From W0P28-013 sp963658575 (GTDB lineage: Bacteria > Bacteroidota > Bacteroidia > Bacteroidales > Paludibacteraceae): a stretch of DNA of 29,348 nt. This document shows, piece after piece, positions 15,846 through 22,506 of the stretch (position 1 is the stretch's first letter; every line of letters begins with the position of its first letter). Below the pieces are notes generated by a model. It did no database searches. It worked only from the letters and a program-made list of their open reading frames with translations, and was not told the DNA's origin. The stretch is from NCBI GenBank assembly GCA_963658575.1, contig CAVKQB010000023.1:1-29348 (forward strand), in the 5' to 3' direction. A program made the position numbers and the translations under genes.

Positions 15846-15877
15846 CAGGCGTATGTTTAACCTTAAAAAAAAAGTGT

Positions 15878-16480
15878 ATGAAAACTAATTCCGAAATCAG
15901 AGCGTTGGCTCGCCAATCGTTGAGTGGTAATTGGACTATGCCAGTAGTCGTTACATTGTTGTTGCTTGCCATTACAGGCGGCTCGAACAGCATTCCGTAC
16001 GTCGGGTTCTTGTTGAGTATTTTTCTCCTGATGCCCATCAATTTCAGTGTAGAACAGTTGTTCTTGCGTTTTGTGCGTGGCGAAAAAGAAGGCCTCATTG
16101 GAAAAATGTTCGACTGCTTCAATTGCTATGGACGTGCACTCGGCGTGAAATTGCTGATGACCATCTTTGTATTTTTGTGGTCGTTGCTGTTCTGCATTCC
16201 TGGCATCATCAAGTCCTATTCGTACGCAATGACTTATTACATCGCGCTCGACAATCCCGAACTGGGCGCAAATGCGTGCATCGAACGTAGCATGAAGATG
16301 ATGAAGGGACACAAAGGACGCTTGTTCCTGCTCGATTTGAGTTTCATCGGCTGGATTTTGCTCGGATTGCTGACGTTGGGTATCGGTCTCCTTTGGGTGA
16401 TTCCTTACATGAAAACCGCGCGGAGCCATTTCTACGAAGAGCTGAAAGCCGCCGAAGAGGTAGTCGCTCCAGCAGAATAA
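15878..16480 (+). CDS. DUF975 family membrane protein
   Basis: A 200-residue polytopic membrane protein of the DUF975 family. It opens with the soluble helix MKTNSEIRALARQSLSGNW, common to the family, followed by about four to five membrane segments. The stretch SYSAMTYYIALDNPEL-type region (about 110-126) and the RSMKMMKGHKGRLFLLDLSF segment are the best-conserved parts of the family. The C-terminus YMKTARSHFYEEL is also typical. The biochemical role is unknown. It has its own promoter, possibly controlled by the divergent HTH gene. A related protein is encoded at 3342-3989. Confidence 0.88.
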   Translation: MKTNSEIRALARQSLSGNWTMPVVVTLLLLAITGGSNSIPYVGFLLSIFLLMPINFSVEQLFLRFVRGEKEGLIGKMFDCFNCYGRALGVKLLMTIFVFLWSLLFCIPGIIKSYSYAMTYYIALDNPELGANACIERSMKMMKGHKGRLFLLDLSFIGWILLGLLTLGIGLLWVIPYMKTARSHFYEELKAAEEVVAPAE

Positions 16481-16518
16481 TTTCTGCAAGGGGAAAGGCT
16501 CGATTGTAGAGTCCGTTT

Positions 16519-16554
16519 ATTTGTGGGGACGTAGCATGCTGCGCCCCCACAAAT
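16519..16554. repeat. REP-like palindrome, copy d, nearly perfect
   Basis: ATTTGTGGGGACGTAGCA (16519-16536) pairs with TGCTGCGCCCCCACAAAT (16537-16554), with only one G-T wobble and one A/C mismatch over 18 positions. It is the longest and most symmetric copy. The left arm matches the copy at 151-183 read on minus in 14 or more positions. It lies 38 bases past the DUF975 stop. A near-symmetric DNA palindrome of this size could also form a cruciform or a terminator hairpin. Confidence 0.75.
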
Positions 16555-16599
16555 ATTCATCGATGCGGCGAATCGCTCTAAATTTTGTTTACAAAAACA

Positions 16600-16607
16600 T
16601 ATTTTTG
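16600..16607 (+). promoter_or_regulatory. Possible -7 box of the DUF1232 gene
   Basis: TATTTTTG matches TAnnTTTG but is only ten bases before the ATG at 16618, and no -33 tetramer sits at the right distance. If real, the transcript would be almost leaderless. Weak support. Confidence 0.3.
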
Positions 16608-16617
16608 CTTGTACGAT

Positions 16618-16815
16618 ATGGAACCGAGAAAAAAATACAAACTTGGCATTGGTGTCAGCGTGGCGGTGGCGGTTGTCTATTTGCTTCTTCCTATCGATGT
16701 TGTCCCCGATGGAATCCCCGTGGCGGGCTTTGTTGACGATGTGGCCGTCGTGCTTGCTTCTGCTGCAAATGCCATACGTATTGCCCACAAACTGAAAAAA
16801 AAGGAGACAAAATAA
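16618..16815 (+). CDS. DUF1232 mini membrane protein
   Basis: A 65-residue protein with the DUF1232 core YLLLPIDVVPDGIPVAGFVD, in which the LP-D--PD-IP--G--DD pattern is fully kept. One or two hydrophobic helices flank it, and both ends are lysine-rich. The start at 16618 (MEPRKKYK) is preferred over an in-frame ATG at 16585, whose extra residues (MFTKTYFCLYD) lie over a promoter-like box. The family occurs widely as small integral membrane proteins of unknown role. It is convergent with the glycosyltransferase gene. Confidence 0.85.
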   Translation: MEPRKKYKLGIGVSVAVAVVYLLLPIDVVPDGIPVAGFVDDVAVVLASAANAIRIAHKLKKKETK

Positions 16816-16843
16816 CCATTCTCGACGTTTGCCGAAAATGGTT
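16814..16843. terminator. Possible bidirectional terminator hairpin
   Basis: AACCATT (16814-16820) and AATGGTT (16837-16843) pair around a 16-base loop, between convergent genes. The left arm begins inside the DUF1232 stop codon. There is no clear T-run on either side, so support is weak. Confidence 0.3.
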
Positions 16844-16863
16844 CTCTTCCGAAAAATTCTCCC

Positions 16864-17952
16864 TTATTTCCAATCGCCTTTTCCCATAATGCCGCGCAGG
16901 GCAGAGTAGGCGATGTAGATGGGGTAAATCGTGCTCAAAAGTGGCGTGTGGAGCAACAGCCTACGTTGTTGCACGAAAGGCAGAAAAATGGCTAAAAACG
17001 CCGTATCTATCGCAAATTTTGCACCGAAAGCGATGAGCAGCGGCGCAAGTGTGGCAAAATGCCAAAAAAGTCCGATGAAATCGGCTAAAATCAGCAACGA
17101 CACGCCCAGTACGATGCACGCCACGCCGATGGTTGCCGCGTCGGTGTAGGCGGTGGCTTTGGAACTCCACCGCGCACGTTGCCGCACGAATTGGCCGAGG
17201 GTTGGCTGCGGCTGCGTGGTTACCACTGAGTTTTCATTTTTCAGAAAGGCGATTTTCCCGCCCGCTCTCTTCACGGCGTGCAGCAGAAACACGTCGTCGC
17301 CCGAAGGCTCGTCGTCGTGCAGTTGGCCGTTGCATTTTTGCCACGTTTCCTTTTTGAAGGCAAGGTTCGCGCCGTTGCACATGATGGGCGCGTTCGCACC
17401 GCATGCGCCCGCCGTCGAGGCGGCCAGCGAAGCAAACTCCAACGCTTGCAGTTGTTGGAACAGGGTGCCGTCGTGCGCCATTTTCACGCCGCCAATCAGC
17501 AAATCGGGATTGTTGGCCGCAAAGAAATCGGCAATGGTTTGCAGATGTTCGGGCGGCAGCGTGCAGTCGGCATCGGTGCAGGCCACGATGTCGTGGCGCG
17601 TTTGGCCGATGGCTTCGCGCAGGGCATTTTTTTTGCCGTTGCCCACCGTGTGGAAATAGCGCGCAAAAGTGTGTTTTTGGCAGAATTCATCGAGTATTTT
17701 TGCGGTAGCGTCGGTCGAGTGGTCGTCGGCAAACACAACCTCGAAATCCGAGTGCGTTTGTTGGGCGATGGAGGCCAAAAGCCGCGGCAGGTGTTCGGCT
17801 TCGTTTTTGCAGCACACAACGAGCGAAATGGGCGTTTTCATCGGCATTTTTTCGGTGAAACGCGGCATTCGCAACCACCCGATGGCAAACACAGCAATTG
17901 TCAGCCCGTAAAGCGCGATAAAAACGTATGTTGCGATGGATAAAACGGCCAT
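16864..17952 (-). CDS. Membrane-anchored family 2 glycosyltransferase
   Basis: A 362-residue processive-type GT2 enzyme. One N-terminal membrane helix (about 5-24) is followed by the GT-A catalytic domain. The domain contains the nucleotide-sugar site (SLVVCCKNEAEHLPRLLASI, FADDHSTDAT), the metal-binding DAD in ACTDADCTLPPEH, the acceptor-side SGDDVFLL and the QRARW motif typical of processive or lipid-linked enzymes. Two to three C-terminal membrane helices follow. It probably adds a sugar to a lipid or envelope polymer; donor and acceptor are unknown. It starts 12 bases after comF, so dgkA, comF and this gene form one transcript. Confidence 0.92.
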   Translation of the reverse strand: MAVLSIATYVFIALYGLTIAVFAIGWLRMPRFTEKMPMKTPISLVVCCKNEAEHLPRLLASIAQQTHSDFEVVFADDHSTDATAKILDEFCQKHTFARYFHTVGNGKKNALREAIGQTRHDIVACTDADCTLPPEHLQTIADFFAANNPDLLIGGVKMAHDGTLFQQLQALEFASLAASTAGACGANAPIMCNGANLAFKKETWQKCNGQLHDDEPSGDDVFLLHAVKRAGGKIAFLKNENSVVTTQPQPTLGQFVRQRARWSSKATAYTDAATIGVACIVLGVSLLILADFIGLFWHFATLAPLLIAFGAKFAIDTAFLAIFLPFVQQRRLLLHTPLLSTIYPIYIAYSALRGIMGKGDWK

Positions 17953-17964
17953 TTTTTGCGCTTT

Positions 17965-18660
17965 TTAGGCGGCTGCCAAGGTGAAAACCGAGATGTGCGC
18001 CGTCGGTGTCTGCTCCAATATCGCTTCGGCGCAAGCGATGAGCGTGGAGCCGGTCGTCAGCACGTCGTCCACAATCAGTATGCGTTTGTCGGCAAACAGG
18101 CTGGCATCGTGCAACGCAAAAATGCCTTTGGTGTTTTCCCAGCGTTCGTACACCGATTTTTTCGTCTGCGTGGGATTTTCGATGGCGCGGTAGAGATTTT
18201 TCGTCTCCACGGGCGCGCCCAGCACCGCCGCTATGCCTTGCGCGATGCATTCGGCTTGGTTGTAGCCGCGTTTGGCAAACTTTTTCGGGTGCAGCGGCAC
18301 CGGCACGATGTAGTCGAAATGGCGAAAATCGGGCGATTCGAGCAGTTCGGCGGCGGCATATTTGGCCATTGTTACGCCGATTTGTGTGCCGTTTTTGTAC
18401 TTCAATTGATGGAGAATGGTGCGGTAGCGCGACCCTTTCTCGAAATAGTAGAATGCGGTGGCGCGCTCGATGGCCGCCTTGCCCCAAAAGCGTTTCTCGA
18501 GTTTGTTGTCGCGTTCGAGATGCAGCCGTGTGCGCGGCAGATGCAGCAGGCAATCCATGCAGATGGATTCCTCGCCGACGGCCAAAACCTTGCCGCATGC
18601 GCAACAAAGATTTGGGTAAAAAATGCCGATGAAATGGTCGAAAATTTGCTTTATGTCCAT
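17965..18660 (-). CDS. comF: ComF family phosphoribosyltransferase-like protein
   Basis: A 231-residue ComF/GntX family protein. An N-terminal cysteine cluster (C19, C20, C22, C34, C37) suits a zinc ribbon. The phosphoribosyltransferase-type domain has YIVPVPLHPKKFAKRGYNQAE and the PRPP-loop motif ILIVDDVLTTGSTL near residue 200. In naturally competent bacteria ComF proteins are needed for DNA uptake; in Bacteroidota the role is not established and no other competence gene is here. It is separated by one base from dgkA and by 12 bases from the glycosyltransferase, indicating tight coupling. Confidence 0.92.
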   Translation of the reverse strand: MDIKQIFDHFIGIFYPNLCCACGKVLAVGEESICMDCLLHLPRTRLHLERDNKLEKRFWGKAAIERATAFYYFEKGSRYRTILHQLKYKNGTQIGVTMAKYAAAELLESPDFRHFDYIVPVPLHPKKFAKRGYNQAECIAQGIAAVLGAPVETKNLYRAIENPTQTKKSVYERWENTKGIFALHDASLFADKRILIVDDVLTTGSTLIACAEAILEQTPTAHISVFTLAAA

Positions 18661-18661
18661 G

Positions 18662-19018
18662 CTAAAAAAGGGCGATTATTTTGGGGACGAAAATCAACAA
18701 ACCGACACCGGCTGTTGCTATGGCGCACGCCAAAACGGCACCGGCGGCCACGTCTTTCACGAATTTCATCTGCGCGCTTTTCTCTGGTTTTACGGCATCG
18801 GCCAACTTTTCGATGGCGGTGTTCAGCATCTCGGCACCAACCACCATGCCGCAGCAGAGCAGCACAGCCAGCCATTCCACCGACGAAATTTTCAGCCAAA
18901 AGCCCGCCGCCACCACGCACACCGTGGCGCAAAGGTGAAATTTCATGTTGCGCTCGCTTTTGGTGGCGGCCACAAGACCTGCAAATGCATAACCAAAACC
19001 TTTGAAAAATTTTTTCAT
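18662..19018 (-). CDS. dgkA: Diacylglycerol/undecaprenol kinase
   Basis: A 118-residue membrane kinase of the DgkA family. Basic N-terminus KKFFKGFGYAFAGL, then SERNMKFHL (about 21-29), three membrane helices, and the signature AEMLNTAIEKLAD (62-74) with E63, N66 and E70. D89 in VKDVAAGAVL completes the active-site set. The layout resembles the Gram-positive undecaprenol kinases, so the lipid substrate may be undecaprenol rather than diacylglycerol. It is the first gene of the dgkA-comF-glycosyltransferase group and lies 79 bases after recG. Confidence 0.92.
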   Translation of the reverse strand: MKKFFKGFGYAFAGLVAATKSERNMKFHLCATVCVVAAGFWLKISSVEWLAVLLCCGMVVGAEMLNTAIEKLADAVKPEKSAQMKFVKDVAAGAVLACAIATAGVGLLIFVPKIIALF

Positions 19019-19039
19019 AAAAATGTATTTTTTGCCGCT

Positions 19040-19051
19040 TTTATCGATAAA
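19040..19051. repeat. TTTATCGATAAA palindrome
   Basis: A perfect 12-base palindrome in the recG-dgkA gap, followed by TTTTGCACTTTG. A related arrangement (TTTATCGA then TTTTTTGCACT) lies at 24699-24716 upstream of the giant surface protein. It may be a protein-binding site. Confidence 0.4.
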
Positions 19052-19063
19052 TTTTGCACTTTG

Positions 19064-19086
19064 TTATTTAGATTGAATCTAAATAA
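19064..19086. promoter_or_regulatory. 23-base perfect palindrome after recG
   Basis: TTATTTAGATT, a single G, then AATCTAAATAA form a perfect odd palindrome between the recG stop (19098) and the dgkA start (19018). The AT-rich stem and lack of a T-run make it a poor intrinsic terminator. An operator for dgkA is an alternative. Confidence 0.45.
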
Positions 19087-19097
19087 GCATTTTCGTC

Positions 19098-21191
19098 CTA
19101 CGAAATCACGCCCCAATTGATGGTGCCTTTGGTGAGTTTCGCCAACTGCAAATTTAGGCATTTATTTTCGTCCGATGCCAAATCGGGGTCTTGCTCTATC
19201 ACGTCTTGTGCGATGGTGCGTGCGGCTTGCAGAATTTTGCCGTCGTGGGCGAGGTCGGCTATCTTCAGGTCGAAGGGCAGGCCGCTCTGCACGGTGCCGT
19301 CGATGTCACCGGGGCCGCGCAGGTTGAGGTCGGCTTCGGCTATCACAAAACCGTCGGTCGAATCGACCATAATTTGCAGCCGGCGGCGTGTGTCGTTGGT
19401 CAGTTCGTAGCGCGACATCAGTATGCAGTAACTCTGTTCGGCACCGCGCCCCACGCGTCCACGCAGTTGGTGCAGTTGCGCCAGCCCGAAGCGTTCGGCG
19501 TTTTCGATGACCATGACGCTGGCGTTCGGCACGTTCACGCCCACTTCTATCACGGTGGTGGCCACCATGATTTGTGTTTTTCCTGCGACAAAATCGGCCA
19601 TTTCGCGCTCTTTGTCGGCGGGTTTCATCTTGCCGTGCACCATGCTGATTTTGTAGTCGGGAAAGGCTTCGCGCACCTGTTGGTAGCCGTTTTCGAGGTT
19701 TTTCAGGTCGAGTTTTTCCGATTCTTGAATGAGCGGATAGACGATGTACACCTGCCTGCCGGCCTCGATTTGCTTTTTCAGAAAGTGGTTGAGCGCATCG
19801 CGGCGGTTGTCGAAGTAGTGGTAGGTGGCAATGGGTTTGCGCCCGGGCGGCAGTTCGTCGATGACCGAAACGTCCAAATCGCCGTAGATGGTCATGGCCA
19901 GCGTGCGTGGAATGGGTGTGGCGGTCATCACCAAAATGTGCGGCGGCTGTATGTTTTTGCTCCAGAGTTTGGCGCGTTGTGCCACGCCGAATCGGTGTTG
20001 CTCGTCGATGACGACTAGCCCAAGATTTTTGAACACGACGTTGTCTTCGAGCAGGGCGTGCGTGCCGATGAGCAGTTGCAGCGAGCCGTCGCGCAGTTGG
20101 CTGTCGATGAGTTCGCGTTCGGCTTTTTTGGTCGAGCCGGTGAGCAGGCGCACGTTCAGCCCGATTTTGGCGGTTTGTTCGGATATCGATAGGAAGTGTT
20201 GCGTCGCCAAAATTTCGGTGGGTGCCATGATGCAGGCTTGGAATCCGTTGTCGATGGCGATGAGTGCGGTCATCAGCGCGACCATGGTTTTGCCGCTGCC
20301 CACGTCGCCTTGCAGCAGGCGGTTCATCTGTCGTCCCGAGGCGAGGTCGGCGCGAATCTCTTTCAGCACGCGTTTTTGGGCGTTTGTCAGTTCGAATGGC
20401 AAAACTTCCCGATAAAACCGATTAAAATAGTCGCCTATCTTGCCGAAAATGTAGCCTTGATATTTCTGTTCGCGCAGTTTGCTTTGGCGCACGATGCTGA
20501 GTTGAATGAAGAACAATTCCTCGAATTTCAGTCGGCGGTGTGCCGAGTCGAGCAGGCGCACATTTTTCGGGAAATGAATGTTGCGAATGGCTTCGTCGCG
20601 CGGCATCAGCGCATATTTTTGGGTGAGCGACGGCGGCAACGTTTCGGGAATTTGCAGCGTGGGGTCGGTCAGTGCAGTGTAGATCATTTTGCGCAGTGCG
20701 GCGGAGTTGAGAAACGACGATTTCATCTTTTCCGTCGTGTTGTAGTACGCTTGCAGGCCTTGCACTTTTTGCTGATTTTCTTCGGTGAAAAGGTCGATTT
20801 CGGGGTGCGCTATGTTCAGCGTGTGCCCGTAGCGTTGCGCTTTGCCAAAAATGATGTATGGCTGGTTGAGGCGGTACTTGTCTTCGACATATTTCAGCCC
20901 TTTGAACCAGACAAGTTCCATAGTTCCCGTGCCGTCGGCGATGGTGGCGACGAGCCGTTGCGAGCGGCCTTCGCCGCGTTTTTCGAAACGGACGATTTTG
21001 GCTTTCAGTTGAATGTAGGGCAATGTGTCGTCCACTTCGCTTATGGTGTAGAAGCGGCTGCGGTCGATGTGTTTGTAGGGAAAATAGGTGATGAGGTCTT
21101 CGACGGTGCGTATGCCGAGTTCGGCCATGAGCGTGGCGGCGCGTTTGGGCCCCACGCCTGCCAAGTAGTTTATGTCGGTATTTAGCACCAT
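19098..21191 (-). CDS. recG: ATP-dependent DNA helicase RecG
   Basis: A 697-residue branch-migrating helicase that regresses stalled forks and processes recombination junctions. It has an N-terminal wedge domain with an OB fold (about 55-150, starting after the LAGVGPKRAATLMAELGIRT helix-hairpin motif). The helicase motor carries Walker A GDVGSGKT (295-302), the box VVIDEQH (393-399) and MTATPIPRTLAMT. The second motor domain has VATTVIEVGVNVPNASVMVI and QLRGRVGRG. Full length, no missing motif. The MVLNTDINYLAGVGPK start agrees with the family. The polyprenyl synthase gene lies 130 bases upstream on the same strand. Confidence 0.96.
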   Translation of the reverse strand: MVLNTDINYLAGVGPKRAATLMAELGIRTVEDLITYFPYKHIDRSRFYTISEVDDTLPYIQLKAKIVRFEKRGEGRSQRLVATIADGTGTMELVWFKGLKYVEDKYRLNQPYIIFGKAQRYGHTLNIAHPEIDLFTEENQQKVQGLQAYYNTTEKMKSSFLNSAALRKMIYTALTDPTLQIPETLPPSLTQKYALMPRDEAIRNIHFPKNVRLLDSAHRRLKFEELFFIQLSIVRQSKLREQKYQGYIFGKIGDYFNRFYREVLPFELTNAQKRVLKEIRADLASGRQMNRLLQGDVGSGKTMVALMTALIAIDNGFQACIMAPTEILATQHFLSISEQTAKIGLNVRLLTGSTKKAERELIDSQLRDGSLQLLIGTHALLEDNVVFKNLGLVVIDEQHRFGVAQRAKLWSKNIQPPHILVMTATPIPRTLAMTIYGDLDVSVIDELPPGRKPIATYHYFDNRRDALNHFLKKQIEAGRQVYIVYPLIQESEKLDLKNLENGYQQVREAFPDYKISMVHGKMKPADKEREMADFVAGKTQIMVATTVIEVGVNVPNASVMVIENAERFGLAQLHQLRGRVGRGAEQSYCILMSRYELTNDTRRRLQIMVDSTDGFVIAEADLNLRGPGDIDGTVQSGLPFDLKIADLAHDGKILQAARTIAQDVIEQDPDLASDENKCLNLQLAKLTKGTINWGVIS

Positions 21192-21233
21192 ACAACTTAT
21201 TGACTTAATAACTTAATAACTCAATAATTCATA

Positions 21234-21265
21234 ATTCAATGATTCAATGATTCAATGATTCAATG
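21234..21265. repeat. Four tandem ATTCAATG units
   Basis: Four consecutive exact copies of the octamer ATTCAATG fill 21234-21265, in the gap upstream of recG. Just before, looser words (TTAATAACTTAATAAC, AATAATTCATAATTC) continue the pattern. The reverse-complement words (CATTGAAT, ATTGAATGATT) are seen at 184-225. Such octamers are prone to slippage. Confidence 0.75.
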
Positions 21266-21321
21266 GGGGTGAGTGTATGCCGCAATTTTCGCTGCCGATG
21301 GGGCGAAATGTGGTGCTGCGT

Positions 21322-22293
21322 TCAGTTTTCGCGCTCCAAGGCGAAATCCAGCAGTTGGCACAGCGACTGTTTGGTGTCCGAGTCGTCGAAAATGGCCAAA
21401 TAATCGAGCGATTTTTGGCGAAACTCGTTCATTTTTTGGTGTGCGTAGGCGATGCCGCCGTATTGTGCCACAAATTGTTGGACGAAAGTCTTATTTTGGT
21501 CGATTTCATCGGCATTTTTTGCCATCTCGACGATGCGTTTTGTCTCGGTTTCGGGGGCTTGTCGCATGGCGTAGATGAGCGGCAGCGTGAATTTGCCTTC
21601 GCGCAAGTCGTTCAGCGTGGGTTTGCCTATGTGCGCTTGCGGTGTGTAGTCGAAAATGTCGTCTTTTATCTGGAAACAGATGCCGAAATGTTCGCCGAAA
21701 TGGTGCAGTGCTTCGACTTGTTGCGGCGTGGCACCCACCGACAGGGCTCCAGTTAGCGTGCAGCAGGCAAACAGGGCGGCTGTCTTGCGGCGGATAGTCT
21801 CGTAGTAGACGGTTTCGTCGGCGGGTTGGTAGGCGTTTTGCAGTTGCAGCAGTTCGCCGCGTGTAATCTCCTTGCCGAGTTCGGCCAGACACTTCACCAA
21901 GTTCAGCGCGTCGGTTCTGACCATCAGTTCCATTGCTTTGGTCAGCAGATAGTCGCCCACGAGAATGGCGGTTTTGTTGCCAAATTGCGCATTAACCGAT
22001 GAGCAGCCGCGGCGTTCGTTGGTGCAATCGACCACATCGTCGTGCAGCAGGCTGGCTGTGTGCAACACTTCGAGTGCGGCGGCGGCCAAGTGTGTTCGTG
22101 CGTTGATGTTGCCAGCGAGTTGCGCCGCCAGAAGTGTGAGTGTCGGGCGGATTTGTTTGCCTTTGCGGCGCATCACATGGCTCAAAGCCGACTGCAACAG
22201 CGTGTCGTGCGATTGGAAAGCCGTTTCGAATAGCGTTTCGAAGGTGTGCCATTCGTTGGCGATGGGTTTGCGTATCTCGTTGAGTTCGACCAT
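21322..22293 (-). CDS. Trans-polyprenyl diphosphate synthase
   Basis: A 323-residue class I prenyl synthase that condenses isopentenyl diphosphate onto an allylic primer to make a long-chain isoprenoid, probably for the menaquinone tail. The first aspartate-rich motif is in LLHDDVVD, the second in FQIKDDIFDYT. GKQIRPTLTLLAAQ carries the conserved K and R. The start at 22293 (MVELNEIRKPIANEW) is chosen because the upstream Met at 22320 would sit inside the promoter -7 box (22318-22325). The residue before the first DDxxD that sets chain length cannot be read reliably by eye, so a geranylgeranyl or octaprenyl product is not distinguished. Confidence 0.93.
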   Translation of the reverse strand: MVELNEIRKPIANEWHTFETLFETAFQSHDTLLQSALSHVMRRKGKQIRPTLTLLAAQLAGNINARTHLAAAALEVLHTASLLHDDVVDCTNERRGCSSVNAQFGNKTAILVGDYLLTKAMELMVRTDALNLVKCLAELGKEITRGELLQLQNAYQPADETVYYETIRRKTAALFACCTLTGALSVGATPQQVEALHHFGEHFGICFQIKDDIFDYTPQAHIGKPTLNDLREGKFTLPLIYAMRQAPETETKRIVEMAKNADEIDQNKTFVQQFVAQYGGIAYAHQKMNEFRQKSLDYLAIFDDSDTKQSLCQLLDFALEREN

Positions 22294-22317
22294 GCGGTGT
22301 GGAGTTGTTTCAAACTG

Positions 22318-22349
22318 CAAAGATACGAAAATAGTGCGAAAGTGAGAAA
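22318..22349 (-). promoter_or_regulatory. Promoter of the polyprenyl synthase gene
   Basis: Read on minus, TTTC (22349-22346), 20 bases, then TATCTTTG (22325-22318) fit the Bacteroidota pattern. Transcription would start near 22312, giving a leader of about 19 bases to the ATG at 22293. The -33 lies within the low-complexity word tract. Confidence 0.65.
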
Positions 22350-22505
22350 GTGTGAAAGTATGAAAGTGAGAAAATTTATTAAGTTTATAAAGTGGAAAGT
22401 TTTTGGGGATTTGTTGATTTGGTTATTTGAGGATTTGCGGTTGTAATCTGAAATTACTCTCACCTATAACCTATAACCTCTCACTTTTTGTCTTGCGACT
22501 TGCTA
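22326..22505. repeat. Low-complexity word tract between uvrB and polyprenyl synthase
   Basis: GTGAGAAAGTGTGAAAGT, TTTATAAAGTGGAAAG, GGTTATTTGAGGATTTG and CCTATAACCTATAACC words fill the gap. They are the complements of those at 184-387. The last codons of uvrB continue the same wording (TTGCTACTCATATCTTGCTAC). Confidence 0.65.
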
Positions 22506-22506
22506 C

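Noticed and set aside
17965..18660. Evidence of a natural competence locus from comF
   Set aside because: ComF homologues occur widely outside competent species. No comEC, dprA or pilus gene is in the window.
21287..21308. TTTCGC/GCGAAA hairpin as terminator of the polyprenyl synthase gene
   Set aside because: Only six pairs with a ten-base loop and no T-run on the minus strand.
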